Positions 16,574 through 24,698 of a stretch of DNA of 48,517 nucleotides are shown in pieces. The position numbers and the translations under genes were made by a program. Source of the DNA: Bacteroidota bacterium (GTDB lineage Bacteria > Bacteroidota > Bacteroidia > Flavobacteriales > Weeksellaceae); contig JAEWYW010000049.1 in the NCBI GenBank assembly GCA_023458535.1, positions 1 through 48,517 on the forward strand, in the 5' to 3' direction. Within the stretch, counting starts at the first letter, position 1, and each line of letters starts with the position of its first letter. The notes beneath the pieces are model-generated. The model did no database searches. It was not told where the DNA came from and saw only the letters and a list, made by a program, of their open reading frames with translations.

Positions 16574-17466
16574 AAAAATTAATTATTTTGAGCTTTGTCG
16601 CCTTAGGCTTAATAAGCTGTAAAAAAGAAGGCAAAATCAGTGAATCCAAGACCGACTCGCTGAACGAAAAACAGGAAACTGAAGTTGTTCCCGAGATTCA
16701 TAAAGAATTGTACGGCATCTACAACGGCGAGTTTAATGGTAACTACTGGGACGAAGATTATGAAGCCACAGATTACAAAAAACTTTCATTAAAAATCAAC
16801 AGAATTACCAAAGACAGCGTATATGGACACAGTATCGTAAACGGCAATCAGAGACCTTTTCGTGGTATTTATAATGAAAATACACAGTCTTTCGTTTTGG
16901 ATGAGCCAGGAAATGATAAAACGGACGGCAGATTTACCATAAAAATTGTAAAAGACAGCTTATTTGGTAGTTGGGCAGCTTTCAATAAATCTTCTGTAAA
17001 AGCACCAGAGAAAAAACTTAAGCTTTTGAAAAGGGAATTTGTGTACAACCCAAATTTTATGTTGGATGAAGATTCCGACCTCATCGACTGGACTAACCCT
17101 AAGGAATTCACAGAAAAATATACCGATGAAGAAACTGGGAAAACAGAAGTATATAAAACAGAAAAGAACAGATTTGCTTCGGATGCAGTTTTCAAGCTGA
17201 ATGCGTCCAAACAAAAACTCACTGAAAAGGATCTTAAAAACCTTAGAAAACTCGATTTAGAAATTATAAAAAATGCAGTTTTTGCAAGACACGGTTATGC
17301 TTTCAAAAAAGATACCTATAGAAATTTCTTCGAAGCGACAGACTGGTACATTCCTGTTTCTAACAATGTGGACAACGATTTAAGCGCCTTGGAAAAGGAG
17401 AATGTTGCCTTGCTTAATCGCTTCACCAAATATGCTGAAGACAAGTATGACTCTTTTGGAAGATAG
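16570..17466 (+). CDS. YARHG domain lipoprotein
   Basis: 298-residue predicted lipoprotein. A short signal sequence ends in the lipobox GLISC (Cys17), followed by Lys-rich linker residues. The C-terminal segment NAVFARHGYAFKKDTYRNFFEATDWYIP is the YARHG domain, an extracytoplasmic domain of unknown function named for this motif. The middle (residues about 50-140) is rich in beta strands. Start ATG overlaps the previous gene. The stop abuts the stop of the convergent DUF2809 gene without any spacer. Confidence 0.82.
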   Translation: MKKLIILSFVALGLISCKKEGKISESKTDSLNEKQETEVVPEIHKELYGIYNGEFNGNYWDEDYEATDYKKLSLKINRITKDSVYGHSIVNGNQRPFRGIYNENTQSFVLDEPGNDKTDGRFTIKIVKDSLFGSWAAFNKSSVKAPEKKLKLLKREFVYNPNFMLDEDSDLIDWTNPKEFTEKYTDEETGKTEVYKTEKNRFASDAVFKLNASKQKLTEKDLKNLRKLDLEIIKNAVFARHGYAFKKDTYRNFFEATDWYIPVSNNVDNDLSALEKENVALLNRFTKYAEDKYDSFGR

Positions 17467-17847
17467 CTATTGTTGTGGCGAAAGTTTTGTGAAAATATAC
17501 AATAACAAACATCCTATACCATAGCAAAGGATGTCTTCCCAAGCGAAAGAATTGCCAATGACAATATACATGAGGCTTCCTTTTTGGAAGCCCATTTTTT
17601 CTGCAATGTGAAAATATTGAGCAAATTCTATCAGACACGAAAAAGCAAAGATTCCCGCAATTAATAGAAGTTTATTTTTAATTTCAAAAAATGATAAAAC
17701 TAGTGTATACAGCAGCATTACTACAATTACGTCTCCTAAATATGCCCTTATGAAAAACTGATTTTTGAGTTTTGTTGCGATAAGAACTTCAATAAAAAAT
17801 ATAATAATACTCGCTACGAAATAGGCAAGGTTAAACTTCAATTTCAT
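17467..17847 (-). CDS. DUF2809 family membrane protein
   Basis: 126-residue integral membrane protein with four hydrophobic segments. The pattern IEVLIATKLKNQFFIRAYLGDVIVVMLLY and FSCLIEFAQYF, then NSFAWEDILCYGIGCLL, fits the DUF2809 family. A longer frame reaches 17871, but its extra codons lie in the terminator hairpin upstream, so the ATG at 17847 is preferred. Role unknown. Confidence 0.78.
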   Translation of the reverse strand: MKLKFNLAYFVASIIIFFIEVLIATKLKNQFFIRAYLGDVIVVMLLYTLVLSFFEIKNKLLLIAGIFAFSCLIEFAQYFHIAEKMGFQKGSLMYIVIGNSFAWEDILCYGIGCLLLYIFTKLSPQQ

Positions 17848-17858
17848 TTCACAAACAT

Positions 17859-17890
17859 AAAAAAACGGCACCGATTAAAGATGCCGTTTT
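17859..17890 (-). terminator. Intrinsic terminator of the redoxin gene
   Basis: Minus strand AAAACGGCA / TGCCGTTTT stem (9 bp), 11-nt loop, then a run of T. It lies 25 bp after the stop of the leftward thioredoxin-fold gene at 17915. Confidence 0.85.
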
Positions 17891-17914
17891 CACTTATTTT
17901 ATTGCTCTGTGCTA

Positions 17915-18517
17915 TTATTTTTTTACTTTAATCGTACAACCGACAGCTACTGTTTTCGTCTTCTTAATTTTTTCACCTTTCAACAATGCGTTCACGGCAT
18001 CTTGAACATAATATTCCGAAACATCATTGGCATCCTCGTAATTGTTGTCTATGGCTCCAATATATTTTACAATATTCTTTCCGTCTTCTTTTTGAAGTAA
18101 AAATACGTGTGGTGTTTTGGTTGCGCCATACTGAGGGTAAATTTTCTGTCCATCATCTAGGAGATAAGGGAAAGTAAAGCCTTTCAGTTTTGCCCTTTCT
18201 ATCATTTCCTTATAACCATCTTCGGGCTGTGCAACAGGGTCATTAGGATTGATGGCTATTACTGGATAACCTTGATCTTTGTATTTTTTATCTAATTCAA
18301 TAATTCGGTTTTCGTATTTTTTAGCATACGGACAATGGTTACAAGTAAAAATCACTATAAAACCTTTTGCAGAGGGATAATTGCTTAAGGAAACCATTTT
18401 GCCGTCAACATTTTTAAGTTTAAAATCTGTCGCTGCATCACCAATTTTATATTGCGCCGATAAAAAGCCTGCACAGCAGAAAATTAAAAGCTGAAATAGT
18501 AATTTTAAATTCTTCAT
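17915..18517 (-). CDS. Secreted thioredoxin-fold (redoxin) protein
   Basis: 200-residue protein with a signal peptide (cut probably after LSAQ, residue 22) and an AhpC/TSA-type redoxin domain. The active site is FTCNHCPYAKKYE, a CxxC pair at Cys59 and Cys62. The cis-Pro position is TKTPHVFLL. Such proteins are periplasmic and handle thiol redox or peroxide reduction. It is translationally close to the TlpA-like gene upstream (2-bp gap), so the two are likely a periplasmic redox pair. Substrate unknown. Confidence 0.85.
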   Translation of the reverse strand: MKNLKLLFQLLIFCCAGFLSAQYKIGDAATDFKLKNVDGKMVSLSNYPSAKGFIVIFTCNHCPYAKKYENRIIELDKKYKDQGYPVIAINPNDPVAQPEDGYKEMIERAKLKGFTFPYLLDDGQKIYPQYGATKTPHVFLLQKEDGKNIVKYIGAIDNNYEDANDVSEYYVQDAVNALLKGEKIKKTKTVAVGCTIKVKK

Positions 18518-18519
18518 AA

Positions 18520-19014
18520 CTACATTTTTAAATATTGATTAAGTGTTTTCTGAAGCTCTTCCTTTGACATTTCTCCATTATGGAAACTCACTTTTTTACC
18601 TTTTTCATAAAAGAGGGTTACAGGGATTACGCCGTCCCAGTTTTCATCAAAACGTGGAATCCAGGTGTTCATCCTTTTAATATCATCCAACAGAACAACT
18701 TCAGCAGTAAGGTTTTTAGTGGTAATAAAACTCAAAACTTTTTCTTGGTCTTTTGCTCTATCTAAAGAAACCAACAGCATTTTGAAATTAGGATTTTCTT
18801 TCTGTTCATTATTAACTTCAATGAAATGAGGCAGTTCTTTGACACACGGGGCGCATGTTGTAGACCAAAAGTTCACTACAAGAAACTCTGCTTTTTCTTC
18901 CTGAATTTTCTTTTCCAATTCTTCATATTTCATCATGGAAACCTTAGTTTGAACTTGAGATTTCGCTACAGAAACACAAAAAAAACTTACAATAATTGCG
19001 AATAAAATACTCAT
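18520..19014 (-). CDS. TlpA-like thioredoxin family protein
   Basis: 164-residue periplasmic thioredoxin-fold protein: signal peptide at residues 1-19, then VVNFWSTTCAPCVKELPHF with active CxxC at Cys54 and Cys57, and the cis-Pro segment VIPVTLFYEKGKKV. Probably a thiol reductase. The frame is open to a TTG at 19020; the ATG at 19014 is used because the TTG lies within a TATATTTG promoter-like box (19018-19025). First gene of a two-gene unit with the redoxin. Confidence 0.85.
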   Translation of the reverse strand: MSILFAIIVSFFCVSVAKSQVQTKVSMMKYEELEKKIQEEKAEFLVVNFWSTTCAPCVKELPHFIEVNNEQKENPNFKMLLVSLDRAKDQEKVLSFITTKNLTAEVVLLDDIKRMNTWIPRFDENWDGVIPVTLFYEKGKKVSFHNGEMSKEELQKTLNQYLKM

Positions 19015-19047
19015 AATCAAATATAAAAAAAGTATTTTCGAAAATGA

Positions 19048-19068
19048 GTTAAAGATTCGTTAAAGATT
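19048..19068. promoter_or_regulatory. Tandem 10-bp direct repeat, candidate response-regulator site
   Basis: GTTAAAGATT occurs twice, separated by one base, giving an 11-bp period. This is the geometry used by OmpR/PhoB-type regulators. It sits between the divergent TlpA-like gene and the small membrane protein gene, about 23 bp upstream of the TATATTTG box of the former. Confidence 0.35.
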
Positions 19069-19119
19069 TTTGTGATGATGACTCAGCATTTTGAATGTTC
19101 TAAAAGCAATTAAAAACCT

Positions 19120-19127
19120 TACATTTG
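19120..19127 (+). promoter_or_regulatory. Promoter -7 box for the small membrane protein gene
   Basis: TACATTTG, exact TAnnTTTG match, 23 nt before the ATG at 19151. A TTTG lies upstream but at 26 nt, longer than usual. Confidence 0.45.
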
Positions 19128-19150
19128 TAATCACAATTTAATGATACATC

Positions 19151-19390
19151 ATGGAAACCGAAAGCACAGGAATATTAACTACATTTTTAATCTTAATCAT
19201 TTTACCGTTGGTAATTGTAGTACAGTATTTTGTGGGGATGGTGGTAATTAACAGAACCCAAAAGAAAGATTTGGACGATTCTTATATCAACTACTTCAAA
19301 ACTTGGTTGGTTGGTTTTGCTGTGGTAGCCGTGATTACCGCTATTTTATGGGTTTTATACCAGTTGTTTATGCCAAAACCTTATATGTAA
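19151..19390 (+). CDS. Small two-helix membrane protein, unknown function
   Basis: 79-residue protein with two membrane segments (about 9-33 and 51-70) joined by a charged loop (NRTQKKDLDDSYINYFKTW). I do not recognise a family. It has a promoter box at a sensible distance, an ATG start, and it ends exactly where the convergent mutS stop begins, which all support a real gene. Confidence 0.65.
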   Translation: METESTGILTTFLILIILPLVIVVQYFVGMVVINRTQKKDLDDSYINYFKTWLVGFAVVAVITAILWVLYQLFMPKPYM

Positions 19391-21976
19391 TTATTTGCCA
19401 ATCATTTTCTTAATTGCATTCAGCTTCATTAAGGCTTCGATAGGTGTAAGGGTGTCGATGTCTATTTTGGTAAGTTCCTCGCGGATGTTTTCTAAGACAG
19501 GATCATCCAACTGAAAAAATGAAAGTTGCATATTTTCTTCTGTAACTCTTTTAACACCATCGCTGGAACCTCCTCCACTTCTGCTTTCTTCGAGGGTTTT
19601 GAGAATTTCGTTGGCTCTATTAACTACTTTTGAAGGCATTCCTGCCAATTTCGCAACATGAATTCCGAAGCTGTGTTCGCTTCCACCAGGAAGAAGTTTA
19701 CGCATGAAGATGATATTTCCCTTATTCTCCTGAATAGAAACATGAAAATTTTTAATACGTTCAAAATTCACCGTCATTTCATTCAGTTCGTGATAATGTG
19801 TCGCAAAAAGTGTCTTAGGCTGCACTTTCTGCTGATGAAGATATTCGGCAATGGCCCAAGCTATGGAAACGCCGTCGTAAGTGGAAGTACCACGACCAAT
19901 TTCATCAAGAAGAATTAAACTTCTATCGGAAATATTATTGAGGATATTCGCAGCTTCATTCATTTCCACCATAAAAGTAGATTCTCCAGCGGAAATATTA
20001 TCGGTGGCACCCACTCTGGTAAAAATCTTATCTAAAAAACCAATTTCTGCATGTTTTGCGGGTACAAAACTTCCTATTTGAGCCAATAAACAAACTATTG
20101 CCGTTTGCCGTAAAATAGCCGATTTACCTGCCATATTCGGTCCCGTTACCATGATGATTTGCTGTGAATCTTTGTCTAAGAAAATATCATTAGGGATGTA
20201 TTTTTCTCCCAATGGAAGAGCATTTTCTATGATGGGATGTCTGGCTTCTTTTAAATCGATCACAAAGGTTTCATTGAGAACTGGTTTGGTGTAACTTTCT
20301 GTAATTGCCAGCTCCGAAAATCCAATTGCAACATCCAACTGTGCAATGATATTGGCGTTCTCCTGAATCTGATCGATGTACAGCATGGTTTGTTCACAAA
20401 CGCTCCTGAATAAGCTATTTTCAAGAACAGAAATTTTCTCCTCAGCACCTAAAATCTGACTTTCATATTCTTTTAGCTCTTCAGTAATGTATCTTTCGGC
20501 GTTTACAAGGGTTTGTTTTCTCAACCATTCCTCAGGCACTTTATCTTTGTGTGTATTTCTCACTTCAATATAATATCCGAAAACATTATTAAAGTCTATT
20601 TTTAAGCTCGAAATACCTGTTTTTTCAATTTCCCGCTGACACATTTCATCCAGAAAAGATTTTCCTTTGGTTTGAAGATTTCGCAGCTGATCTAATTCTT
20701 CTGAAACGCCTTCTTTAATGACATTTCCTTTGGAGATATTTACAGGAAGTTCCTCATTAAGGTGGCTTTCTAAATGTTGTATTAAATCTTCTAAATTTAC
20801 CAAAGGATTTAGCCATGCTAAAACATCTGCATGAGGATGGAGTAATTTTTTAATTTCGTTAATGCTATTAAGGCTTAATCGAAGATAACCTAATTCTTTA
20901 GGTGAGATTCTTTCGGCTGCCAATTTCCCCATCAAACGATCAAGATCCGATATTGATTTTAAGAGTTCTGAGATATGGTATTTTAAATCTTCATTTTCGT
21001 TGAAATAATCAATTAATGAAAGCCTTCTATTGATTTCGTTCACAGATTTTAAGGGAAGAATCAATCGTCTTCGCAACAACCTGCCACCCATCGGCGTAGA
21101 GGTTTTATCGATGATATCCAGCAAAGATTTTCCTTGAGGGTGACTGGGATAGACAATTTCTAAATTCCTGAGCGTGAAATGATCCATCATCAGATAATCT
21201 TCCTGCGGAATCACTTGAATTTTGGTGATGTGAGAAAGTAAATTGTGATGAGTATCTTCCACCAAATAAGCAAAAATAGCTCCTGCAGCAGTAACACCTA
21301 GCTTCAGGTTTTCTACACCAAAACCTTTTAGGGAGGATGTTTTGAACTGTGAAGTAAGTTTCTCCTGAGCAAAAGAATGCTGAAAAGCCCAATCTTCAAG
21401 CTTAAAAGTATTTTTATTTTTTAACTGATCCGGAAGCTGTACACTTCGCTGATAAATAATTTCGCTGGGATCGAAGGTATTGACAATGTGTAATAGTTTC
21501 TCCAAATTGCCTTCTGCAACCAACAATTCCCCAGTAGAAATGTCTACCAACGCCATTCCGTATTTTTCTTTTTCCTTATGAATAGAGAGTAGAAAATTAT
21601 TTTTTTTAGAACTTAAAACCTGATCATTAAAAGTAACACCAGGCGTCACCAATTCGGTAACACCTCTTTTTACAATACCTTTTACGGTTTTGGGATCTTC
21701 TAACTGATCGCAAATGGCCACGCGTAATCCTGCACGAACCAATTTAGGCAAATATGAATCTATGGAATGATGCGGAAATCCCGCTAATTCGAGCTTGCCT
21801 TCGCCATTGTTTCTGTTGGTAAGTACAATACCGAGAATCTGTGAGGCTTTAATCGCGTCCTGACCAAAAGTTTCGTAGAAATCCCCTACTCTAAACAGCA
21901 GCAAAGCATCTGGATATTTAGCTTTGATGGTATTATACTGCTGCATCAACGGAGTTTCCTTCTTTTCTTTAGCCAT
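19391..21976 (-). CDS. mutS: DNA mismatch repair protein MutS
   Basis: 861-residue MutS1 protein that recognises mismatches and small loops and hands them to MutL. The mismatch-contacting Phe-x-Glu is in GDFYETFGQD (Phe33, Glu35). The core, lever and clamp domains follow, then the ATPase with Walker A GPNMAGKS, and LILLDEIGRGTSTYDG as Walker B/signature. The C-terminus has the helix-turn-helix and a short tail. Length matches the family (about 850-870). Single gene; the stop codon abuts that of the convergent small membrane protein gene. Confidence 0.98.
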   Translation of the reverse strand: MAKEKKETPLMQQYNTIKAKYPDALLLFRVGDFYETFGQDAIKASQILGIVLTNRNNGEGKLELAGFPHHSIDSYLPKLVRAGLRVAICDQLEDPKTVKGIVKRGVTELVTPGVTFNDQVLSSKKNNFLLSIHKEKEKYGMALVDISTGELLVAEGNLEKLLHIVNTFDPSEIIYQRSVQLPDQLKNKNTFKLEDWAFQHSFAQEKLTSQFKTSSLKGFGVENLKLGVTAAGAIFAYLVEDTHHNLLSHITKIQVIPQEDYLMMDHFTLRNLEIVYPSHPQGKSLLDIIDKTSTPMGGRLLRRRLILPLKSVNEINRRLSLIDYFNENEDLKYHISELLKSISDLDRLMGKLAAERISPKELGYLRLSLNSINEIKKLLHPHADVLAWLNPLVNLEDLIQHLESHLNEELPVNISKGNVIKEGVSEELDQLRNLQTKGKSFLDEMCQREIEKTGISSLKIDFNNVFGYYIEVRNTHKDKVPEEWLRKQTLVNAERYITEELKEYESQILGAEEKISVLENSLFRSVCEQTMLYIDQIQENANIIAQLDVAIGFSELAITESYTKPVLNETFVIDLKEARHPIIENALPLGEKYIPNDIFLDKDSQQIIMVTGPNMAGKSAILRQTAIVCLLAQIGSFVPAKHAEIGFLDKIFTRVGATDNISAGESTFMVEMNEAANILNNISDRSLILLDEIGRGTSTYDGVSIAWAIAEYLHQQKVQPKTLFATHYHELNEMTVNFERIKNFHVSIQENKGNIIFMRKLLPGGSEHSFGIHVAKLAGMPSKVVNRANEILKTLEESRSGGGSSDGVKRVTEENMQLSFFQLDDPVLENIREELTKIDIDTLTPIEALMKLNAIKKMIGK

Positions 21977-22107
21977 TTTGAGATTAAAAATTTGAAGGGT
22001 AAAAATAAGAAATAATAAGGGGAATCTAAAACTTAGATTTTAAAGCATTAATTATCAACGACCTCAACATTTAAAATTGAGATGATGCTATTATTGATGA
22101 AAATTAA

Positions 22108-22974
22108 TTATTTACGCTTTTTCAATGCCTTTTCACTCTTTTCCAGAGCCCATTTCTGTTTATAATCCACCCATTTTTGTTTGAACATTTTTCGCATCAG
22201 CTTATCAGTATACCGCATTACAAAAACATGATACAGCATATTTACAAAAGTGGTAGGTTTATGAGGTAAAGCTCTAAGTGATAAAGAAAACCCCGGCTCC
22301 AGATAACGATTGAAATGCCAAAAAGCACCCGGAATAAATAGCGCATCCCCATGCTCCATAAAAATTTCGTAACCTTTGGCGTATTTTAAGGCAGGAAATT
22401 TCTCATAATCAGGTTTTTCATAATCTACATCGTAAATGGTATGCACAGACAGTGGAACTTTATACAGATATGCAGATTGTTTCTGATCGAAAAGTAAAAT
22501 TCTCTTTTTGCCCTCGAAATGAATGTGTAAGAAATCGCCCAAATCTACATCATAATGCATTAGCACATGGGCTTCACTGCCTCCAAAAAACAAAGTTGGC
22601 AGTCTTTTAAAAAATTTTATACCCAAATCTGGATAAGTGAAATTCTTTAAAAGTTCTGGCAGACGATCTGTAATCATATAAAAAAAAATACGAAGATCTG
22701 AAGGTTGCGACTGTATCGTTTCTATATAATCCTTCATTTTCATCTTCGTGACAGGAGTATCCGAACTTTTAGCGGCATCAGCAGGTTTGTTATCGTACAA
22801 AGGGATTTCCTGATCTCCTGCTTTTTCACGAATGTAGTCGAAGTTCCATTTATCATAAGCTTCCCAACGGTTGGCAAAATTTTTTATCAGCAAAGGTTTA
22901 TGCTTTTTAAAGTATTTGGCTTGGAAATCTTCCTTTGAAATATCTTCGACAACGTCTACTGGCGCTAGAATCAT
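22108..22974 (-). CDS. Cupin-like (JmjC-type) oxygenase-fold protein
   Basis: 288-residue protein of the cupin_8 group, related to Fe(II)/2-oxoglutarate protein hydroxylases. Predicted metal ligands are His140 and Asp142 (MHYDVD) and His220 (FIPGAFWHFNRY). N-terminal KPLLIKNFANRWEAYDKWNFDYI matches the start of JmjC-like domains. The C-terminus is strongly basic (KKRK end), suggesting nucleic acid or ribosome contact. Hydroxylation of a protein target is inferred from family only. Faces the bestrophin gene divergently. Confidence 0.82.
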   Translation of the reverse strand: MILAPVDVVEDISKEDFQAKYFKKHKPLLIKNFANRWEAYDKWNFDYIREKAGDQEIPLYDNKPADAAKSSDTPVTKMKMKDYIETIQSQPSDLRIFFYMITDRLPELLKNFTYPDLGIKFFKRLPTLFFGGSEAHVLMHYDVDLGDFLHIHFEGKKRILLFDQKQSAYLYKVPLSVHTIYDVDYEKPDYEKFPALKYAKGYEIFMEHGDALFIPGAFWHFNRYLEPGFSLSLRALPHKPTTFVNMLYHVFVMRYTDKLMRKMFKQKWVDYKQKWALEKSEKALKKRK

Positions 22975-23065
22975 ACATGAAAAATTTAGAAAATAAAATT
23001 ACTATTTATTTTAGAAAATCACAATCATAAAAGTAATCACAGCAACATTTTTTATTGCAAAAACT

Positions 23066-23073
23066 TATCTTTG
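23066..23073 (+). promoter_or_regulatory. Promoter -7 box for the bestrophin gene
   Basis: TATCTTTG, exact TAnnTTTG match, 17 nt before the ATG at 23091. Confidence 0.5.
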
Positions 23074-23090
23074 TGTTCATATTCTGATCC

Positions 23091-23972
23091 ATGCGCGTTT
23101 ACAACACCAAGAATTTCCTGAAAATTCTCCTCAGCCTTCATAAAAGTGATACGCTGAAGATACTTTTTCCAACAATGATTGTTGTAGGTTTGTATTCTTA
23201 CGCTGTTTATTACGTGGAAGTAGAATACCTGCATCTCACTACAAAATCGGGCATCGGAAACATCAGTTTGCTACATTCGTTACTAGGTTTTGTTTTGTCA
23301 TTACTGCTGGTTTTCAGAACCAATACTGCTTACGACAGATGGTGGGAAGGAAGAAAGCTTTGGGGGAAACTGGTGAATGACAGTAGGAATTTGTCCATTA
23401 AAATCGGAAATCTTTTACCGAGAGAAACCCATCAGAAAGACAGAGATCAACTCATTAAATATTTTAAATATTTTCCACATTTTCTCGCCAAGCACCTTTC
23501 AAAAGAATCTACCAGATTGGCTTTAGATGATGATTATGCAGATTTAGAAACGAGTTTAAAACACCATTCACCAATTGAACTCGTATTTTTAATCAACAGA
23601 AAGATTCTTCAACTTAAAAAAGAGGGCGTAATTACAGAAATTGAATTTCTGTATCTGGATCAACAGATGTCGGGATTCCTGGAAGTTTGTGGTGGCTGCG
23701 AAAGGATAAAAAATACACCCATACCCTATTCTTACTCCTCTTTCATCAAGAAATTTATAACATTGTATGTACTGGCTTTGCCTATTGCATACGTCATCAG
23801 CATTGGATATTTCATGATTCCTTTAACCGTTTTTATTTATTATGTTCTGATGAGTTTGGAACTGATTGCTGAGGAAATTGAAGACCCTTTTAATAACGAA
23901 GAAAACGATATTCCGATGGAATCTCTTTCCCAGAATATCGAGAAAAATATAGACCTTATTTTTAAAAAATAA
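23091..23972 (+). CDS. Bestrophin family ion channel
   Basis: 293-residue inner-membrane protein. The signature LVFRTNTAYDRWWEGRKLWGKLVNDSRN (about 79-107) is typical of bacterial bestrophins, which form pentameric channels selective for anions or, in the best studied bacterial member, cations. Four hydrophobic segments (about 25-45, 58-78, 220-240, 241-262) and a C-terminal acidic cytosolic region (EEIEDPFNNEENDIP) that resembles the calcium-clasp area of animal bestrophins. Ion preference is not predictable. The TrmH-like gene follows after 4 bp. Confidence 0.88.
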   Translation: MRVYNTKNFLKILLSLHKSDTLKILFPTMIVVGLYSYAVYYVEVEYLHLTTKSGIGNISLLHSLLGFVLSLLLVFRTNTAYDRWWEGRKLWGKLVNDSRNLSIKIGNLLPRETHQKDRDQLIKYFKYFPHFLAKHLSKESTRLALDDDYADLETSLKHHSPIELVFLINRKILQLKKEGVITEIEFLYLDQQMSGFLEVCGGCERIKNTPIPYSYSSFIKKFITLYVLALPIAYVISIGYFMIPLTVFIYYVLMSLELIAEEIEDPFNNEENDIPMESLSQNIEKNIDLIFKK

Positions 23973-23976
23973 CGAA

Positions 23977-24507
23977 GTGACAAGAAAATTAAAACTTGAA
24001 GAATTAGGAAGAATAGACGTTGAAACCTTCAAGGAGACTGAGAAAATTCCGTTGATAATTGTTTTAGACAATGTGAGAAGCATGCACAATGTAGGTGCCA
24101 TTTTCCGAACGGCAGATGCGTTTTTAATTGAAAAAATAATCCTTTGTGGCATTACGCCACAACCTCCCCACAGAGAAATTCATAAAGCAGCTCTGGGTGC
24201 TACGGAAAGTGTAGATTGGAAGTACGAAAAAGACATTGTTGTTGCTATTGCTGATTTAAAATCTGAAGGCTTTGAAATTATTGGTATCGAGCAGACAACC
24301 GACAGTAAACTGATAACAGATTTTGAAATTGAAAGAGGCAAAAAATACAGCTTAATTCTTGGAAATGAAGTAGATGGAATAAGTGACGAAGCGCTCGAAC
24401 ACATTGGTATTTTTCTGGAAATTCCACAATTGGGCACCAAACATTCACTCAATGTGAGCGTCTGCGGTGGCATTGTGATGTGGGAATTTGCAAAGGCTTT
24501 ACAATAA
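23977..24507 (+). CDS. SpoU/TrmH family RNA 2'-O-methyltransferase
   Basis: 176-residue SPOUT methyltransferase. Motif 1 NVGAIFRTADAF, motif 2 LILGNEVDGIS and motif 3 GTKHSLNVSVCGGI form the trefoil-knot SAM site. The length is that of a catalytic domain with a short N-terminal extension, as for TrmL/TrmH-like enzymes. Target RNA (tRNA or rRNA position) cannot be decided. GTG start, 4 bp after the bestrophin gene, so the two are cotranscribed. The predicted small transcript on the other strand ends just at its stop codon. Confidence 0.9.
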   Translation: MTRKLKLEELGRIDVETFKETEKIPLIIVLDNVRSMHNVGAIFRTADAFLIEKIILCGITPQPPHREIHKAALGATESVDWKYEKDIVVAIADLKSEGFEIIGIEQTTDSKLITDFEIERGKKYSLILGNEVDGISDEALEHIGIFLEIPQLGTKHSLNVSVCGGIVMWEFAKALQ

Positions 24508-24537
24508 AAAAACTGCATAGCATTCGCTTCGCAGTTT
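24506..24537 (-). terminator. Intrinsic terminator reading leftward
   Basis: AAACTGC / GCAGTTT stem with partly paired 14-nt interior. The T-tract (seven T) exists only on the minus strand, whereas the plus strand continues GAAATAAAT, so it serves leftward transcription and not chiefly the TrmH-like gene. Confidence 0.7.
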
Positions 24538-24567
24538 GAAATAAATCTAATAAAAAGTAAAAATGAA
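24506..24567 (-). ncRNA. Candidate small RNA of about 60 nt
   Basis: On the minus strand a full-consensus promoter (24574-24604) points into a 60-nt stretch that ends in a strong terminator: arms AAACTGC / GCAGTTT with an inner AGC-GAAT-GCT stem, followed by seven T. No open reading frame fits in between, and the start of the transcript is U/A-rich single-stranded sequence (UUUCAUUUUUACUUUUUAUU). The 3' end would lie at or just into the stop codon of the convergent TrmH-like gene. Not a known family that I recognise; expression is unproven. Confidence 0.4.
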
Positions 24568-24573
24568 AGGCTA

Positions 24574-24604
24574 CAAATGTAGATAAATAATCCACACGAA
24601 CAAA
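24574..24604 (-). promoter_or_regulatory. Full-consensus promoter without an annotated gene
   Basis: Minus strand TTTG (24604-24601), exactly 19 nt, then TACATTTG (24581-24574). Both elements match the Bacteroidota consensus and spacing perfectly, the best promoter in the window. It lies downstream of the fabG terminator and drives the candidate small RNA. Confidence 0.65.
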
Positions 24605-24645
24605 TATTTCATCCATTAATTACTATTATTAGCATATAACAAAAT

Positions 24646-24680
24646 AAAAAACACCACTCAATTCTGGGTAGTGTTTTTTT
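24646..24680 (-). terminator. Intrinsic terminator of fabG
   Basis: Minus strand AAAAACACTAC / GTGGTGTTTTT, 11-bp stem with one G-U pair, 10-nt loop, then T's. Lies 19 bp after the fabG stop. Confidence 0.88.
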
Positions 24681-24698
24681 GTATGTATTGGAGTATTT

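Noticed and set aside
22023..22081. Short inverted repeats between mutS and the cupin gene (AATCTAA/TTAGATT and CTCAA/TTGAG)
   Set aside because: Stems of 7 and 5 bp of AT-rich sequence without T-tract; too weak to call a terminator or operator.
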